A stretch of 6,614 bases of DNA from DATEOR01 sp046734455 (GTDB lineage: Bacteria; Actinomycetota; Thermoleophilia; Gaiellales; Gaiellaceae), in assembly GCA_046734455.1 (NCBI GenBank), contig JBKPRJ010000041.1:1-6614 (forward strand), read 5' to 3'. Below, one piece after another: positions 5,321-6,614 of the stretch. A program made the translations under genes and the position numbers. The notes beneath the pieces were generated by a model. That model had not been told where the DNA came from. It made no database searches and was given only the letters and a program-made list of their open reading frames with translations. The stretch's first letter is position 1. Each line of letters starts with the position of its first letter.

Positions 5321-6088
5321 CTAGCGCCGCAGGCGAATCGCGTTCAGGTCGTTCTCGACAATCTCGGCGGCACGGGCAGCCACGTCGTCGATGTCGTCGT
5401 GCTCGGCGTGGAGGTAGCGGCCGGCCAACGCGTCCAGTCGACCTGAGGCGAGCGCCCGGATGAGACGCGGTGCGAGCTCGGGCGGCGTCCACGGCGCGTC
5501 GTCCCCGGCTTCGTCCGTCAATCTCGTGCGGACAAGCCCCGGGCTGATGGAGAAGACCGGGATGCGGCCTTCGAGCTGGTTGGCCAGAGTCTCGGAGAAG
5601 CGGTGTACGGCCGCCTTGCTCGCGCCGTACGAGGTTCCTGAACTGCCAGGGAGGTATGCCGCGCCGCTCGCGACGTTGACGATCCGGCCCCGACCACGCT
5701 CGAGCATCCCCGGGATGACGGCGCGGTTGCAGAGGTAGACGCCGAGGACGTTCACCTCGAACGTCCGCCACCAGTCGCCCGGCTCCATCTCCCAGGCGGT
5801 GTCCTCGTCGGGCGCGATGCCCGCGTTTGCGACGAGGAGGTCGATCGGGCCGAGCTTCTCCTCGGCCTCGCCGACCATCGCCTCGACCTGCGCGCGGTCG
5901 GAGACGTCGCACTGAATCGCGATGCCGCCGACCTCTGCTGCGACGCCGTCGATCTCGTCCTTCGAGCGGGCCGACACGGCGACCTTCATGCCTGCGTCGG
6001 CAAGCTCGATCGCGACGTTGCGGCCGATCCCGCGTCCGCCGCCGGTGACGAGCGCTACACGGCCAATGAGGTCTTCGCCCTCTGCCAC
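5321..6088 (-). CDS. Short-chain dehydrogenase/reductase (SDR), classical type
   Basis: A 255-residue cytoplasmic NAD(P)-dependent oxidoreductase, the normal size for classical SDRs. The Rossmann nucleotide-binding motif is TGGGRGIG (15-22), followed by NAG (88-90), structural Asn113 (EVNVLG), catalytic Ser141 (NVASGAAY), and Tyr154 with Lys158 (YGASK), giving a complete Asn-Ser-Tyr-Lys tetrad. Arg41 at the end of strand 2 (SARS) suggests a preference for NADP(H). PG at 183-184 follows the tetrad as usual. The C-terminus (GRYLHAEHDDID, then AIRLRR) is like that of many actinobacterial SDRs annotated only to family level; the substrate cannot be told. The start is GTG 6088, with no earlier in-frame candidate of merit, no Shine-Dalgarno sequence, and a TAAGAT box six bases upstream. 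It is divergent from the molybdoenzyme gene. Confidence 0.95.
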   Translation of the reverse strand: MAEGEDLIGRVALVTGGGRGIGRNVAIELADAGMKVAVSARSKDEIDGVAAEVGGIAIQCDVSDRAQVEAMVGEAEEKLGPIDLLVANAGIAPDEDTAWEMEPGDWWRTFEVNVLGVYLCNRAVIPGMLERGRGRIVNVASGAAYLPGSSGTSYGASKAAVHRFSETLANQLEGRIPVFSISPGLVRTRLTDEAGDDAPWTPPELAPRLIRALASGRLDALAGRYLHAEHDDIDDVAARAAEIVENDLNAIRLRR

Positions 6089-6094
6089 GAAACC

Positions 6095-6100
6095 ATCTTA
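6095..6100 (-). promoter_or_regulatory. Putative -10 box of the SDR gene (leaderless)
   Basis: On the minus strand TAAGAT is close to the TATAAT consensus and lies exactly six bases (GGTTTC) before the GTG start at 6088. There is no Shine-Dalgarno-like sequence in between, so a leaderless mRNA is the simplest reading. The -35 region is poor. Confidence 0.5.
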
Positions 6101-6131
6101 GGCGGCTCTCGCCCTGCGCAGCCCAGGCTCG

Positions 6132-6137
6132 TAAGCT
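6132..6137 (+). promoter_or_regulatory. Possible -10 box of the molybdopterin oxidoreductase gene
   Basis: TAAGCT fits TAnnnT and lies ten bases before the proposed TTG start at 6148, in a 59-base divergent spacer shared with the dehydrogenase gene. No -35 element is evident, so this is tentative. Confidence 0.3.
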
Positions 6138-6147
6138 AGGCAGCGCC

Positions 6148-6614
6148 TTGGCCGTTCACGCTGACGAGGTAGTGCTCACGACCTGCCCGCGGGATTGCTA
6201 CGACGCCTGCGGAATCGCGGTCGTCAAGCGGAACGGGACGATCAGGCACGTTCGCGGCGATTCCGATCACCCGGTCAGCCGCGGAAAGCTCTGCCGCAAA
6301 TGCTCGATCGGCTACAACGGCGCCTTCCTCGACCCGAAGGCGCGGCTGACTCGCCCGCTCCGCCGAGCCGGCGCGAAGGCCGAGGGTCGCTTCGAGCAGG
6401 TCTCGTGGGACGAGGCTCTGGGCGAGATAGCCGAGCGGCTGCGGGCGATCGAAGCGGGCCCGGGCGCCCACACCGTCCTGAACGCCCACTACACGGGCAC
6501 CTTCTCGCTCCTCGGCTACTTCTTCCCACTGCGCTTCTTCAACCGCCTGGGAGCGACCGAGGTCGACCCGGACACGATCTGCAACAAGGCCGGGCACGTC
6601 GCGCTCGAGTACCT
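6148..6614 (+). CDS. Molybdopterin oxidoreductase, DMSO reductase/formate dehydrogenase family (partial, C-terminus off the right edge)
   Basis: The reading frame runs open to the window end, with 155 codons visible. The N-terminus TTCPRDCYDACGI...GKLCRKC is the Fe4S4 domain of this family: Cys13, Cys17, Cys21 and Cys49 in a Cx3Cx3Cx27C pattern. Lys51 takes the place of the conserved lysine (C-x-K) that helps electron flow between the cluster and the molybdopterin cofactor. Then come LTRPLRRAG (about 67-75) and FEQVSWDEALGEIAERL (84-100), the usual entry to the cofactor-binding domain, and DPDTICNKAGHVALEY at the edge. No twin-arginine signal is visible, so a cytoplasmic location is likely. 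The catalytic Sec/Cys/Ser position lies beyond the window, so formate dehydrogenase, thiosulfate/polysulfide reductase and related activities cannot be told apart. The start is uncertain: TTG 6148 is chosen, but GTG 6172 would leave two residues before TTC. Confidence 0.9.
   Translation, partial: MAVHADEVVLTTCPRDCYDACGIAVVKRNGTIRHVRGDSDHPVSRGKLCRKCSIGYNGAFLDPKARLTRPLRRAGAKAEGRFEQVSWDEALGEIAERLRAIEAGPGAHTVLNAHYTGTFSLLGYFFPLRFFNRLGATEVDPDTICNKAGHVALEY

Noticed and set aside
6136..6597. 153-codon minus-strand frame opposite the molybdoenzyme
   Set aside because: The plus frame has the Fe4S4 cysteine signature and family sequence; the minus frame shows no motif.

Overview
The window is GC-rich chromosomal DNA with densely packed genes, most likely from an actinobacterium. 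The main clue is a UvrD-type helicase ending in an HRDC domain (UvrD2-like). Other clues are a zinc-ribbon class III cyclase, GTG and TTG starts, and start codons lying a few bases after TAnnnT boxes. A deep lineage outside the Actinomycetales (for example Thermoleophilia) would fit, because the UvrD2-like protein lacks the cysteine module of mycobacterial UvrD2. That placement is inference only.

Layout: (1) 1-347, minus strand: N-terminal part of a zinc-ribbon adenylate cyclase running off the left edge. (2) 348-520: divergent intergenic region. The part near the next gene forms a structured mRNA leader with two stem-loops, the second burying the likely ribosome binding site. (3) 521-1690, plus: complete DEAD-box RNA helicase, followed after 22 bases by a 58-residue very basic protein (1713-1889), probably one operon. 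(4) 1917-2606, plus: secreted lipoprotein of unknown function. (5) 2686-3108, plus: 140-residue helical protein of unknown function. (6) 3212-5116, plus: UvrD2-like DNA helicase. (7) 5117-5320: convergent intergenic region with three hairpins in a row, the first terminator-like. (8) 5321-6088, minus: classical short-chain dehydrogenase. (9) 6148 to the right edge, plus: N-terminal part of a molybdopterin oxidoreductase, divergent from the dehydrogenase.

The genes do not form one obvious pathway. The helicase and its basic partner are probably an RNA-remodelling unit, UvrD2 serves DNA repair, the dehydrogenase and molybdoenzyme are redox enzymes, and the cyclase is a signalling protein. I saw no mobile element, CRISPR array, tRNA or rRNA. 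The points most worth a second look are the helicase mRNA leader, the fixed 6-base gap between TAnnnT boxes and start codons (leaderless transcripts), the UvrD2-like protein without its cysteine module, and the structured 5117-5320 intergenic region.
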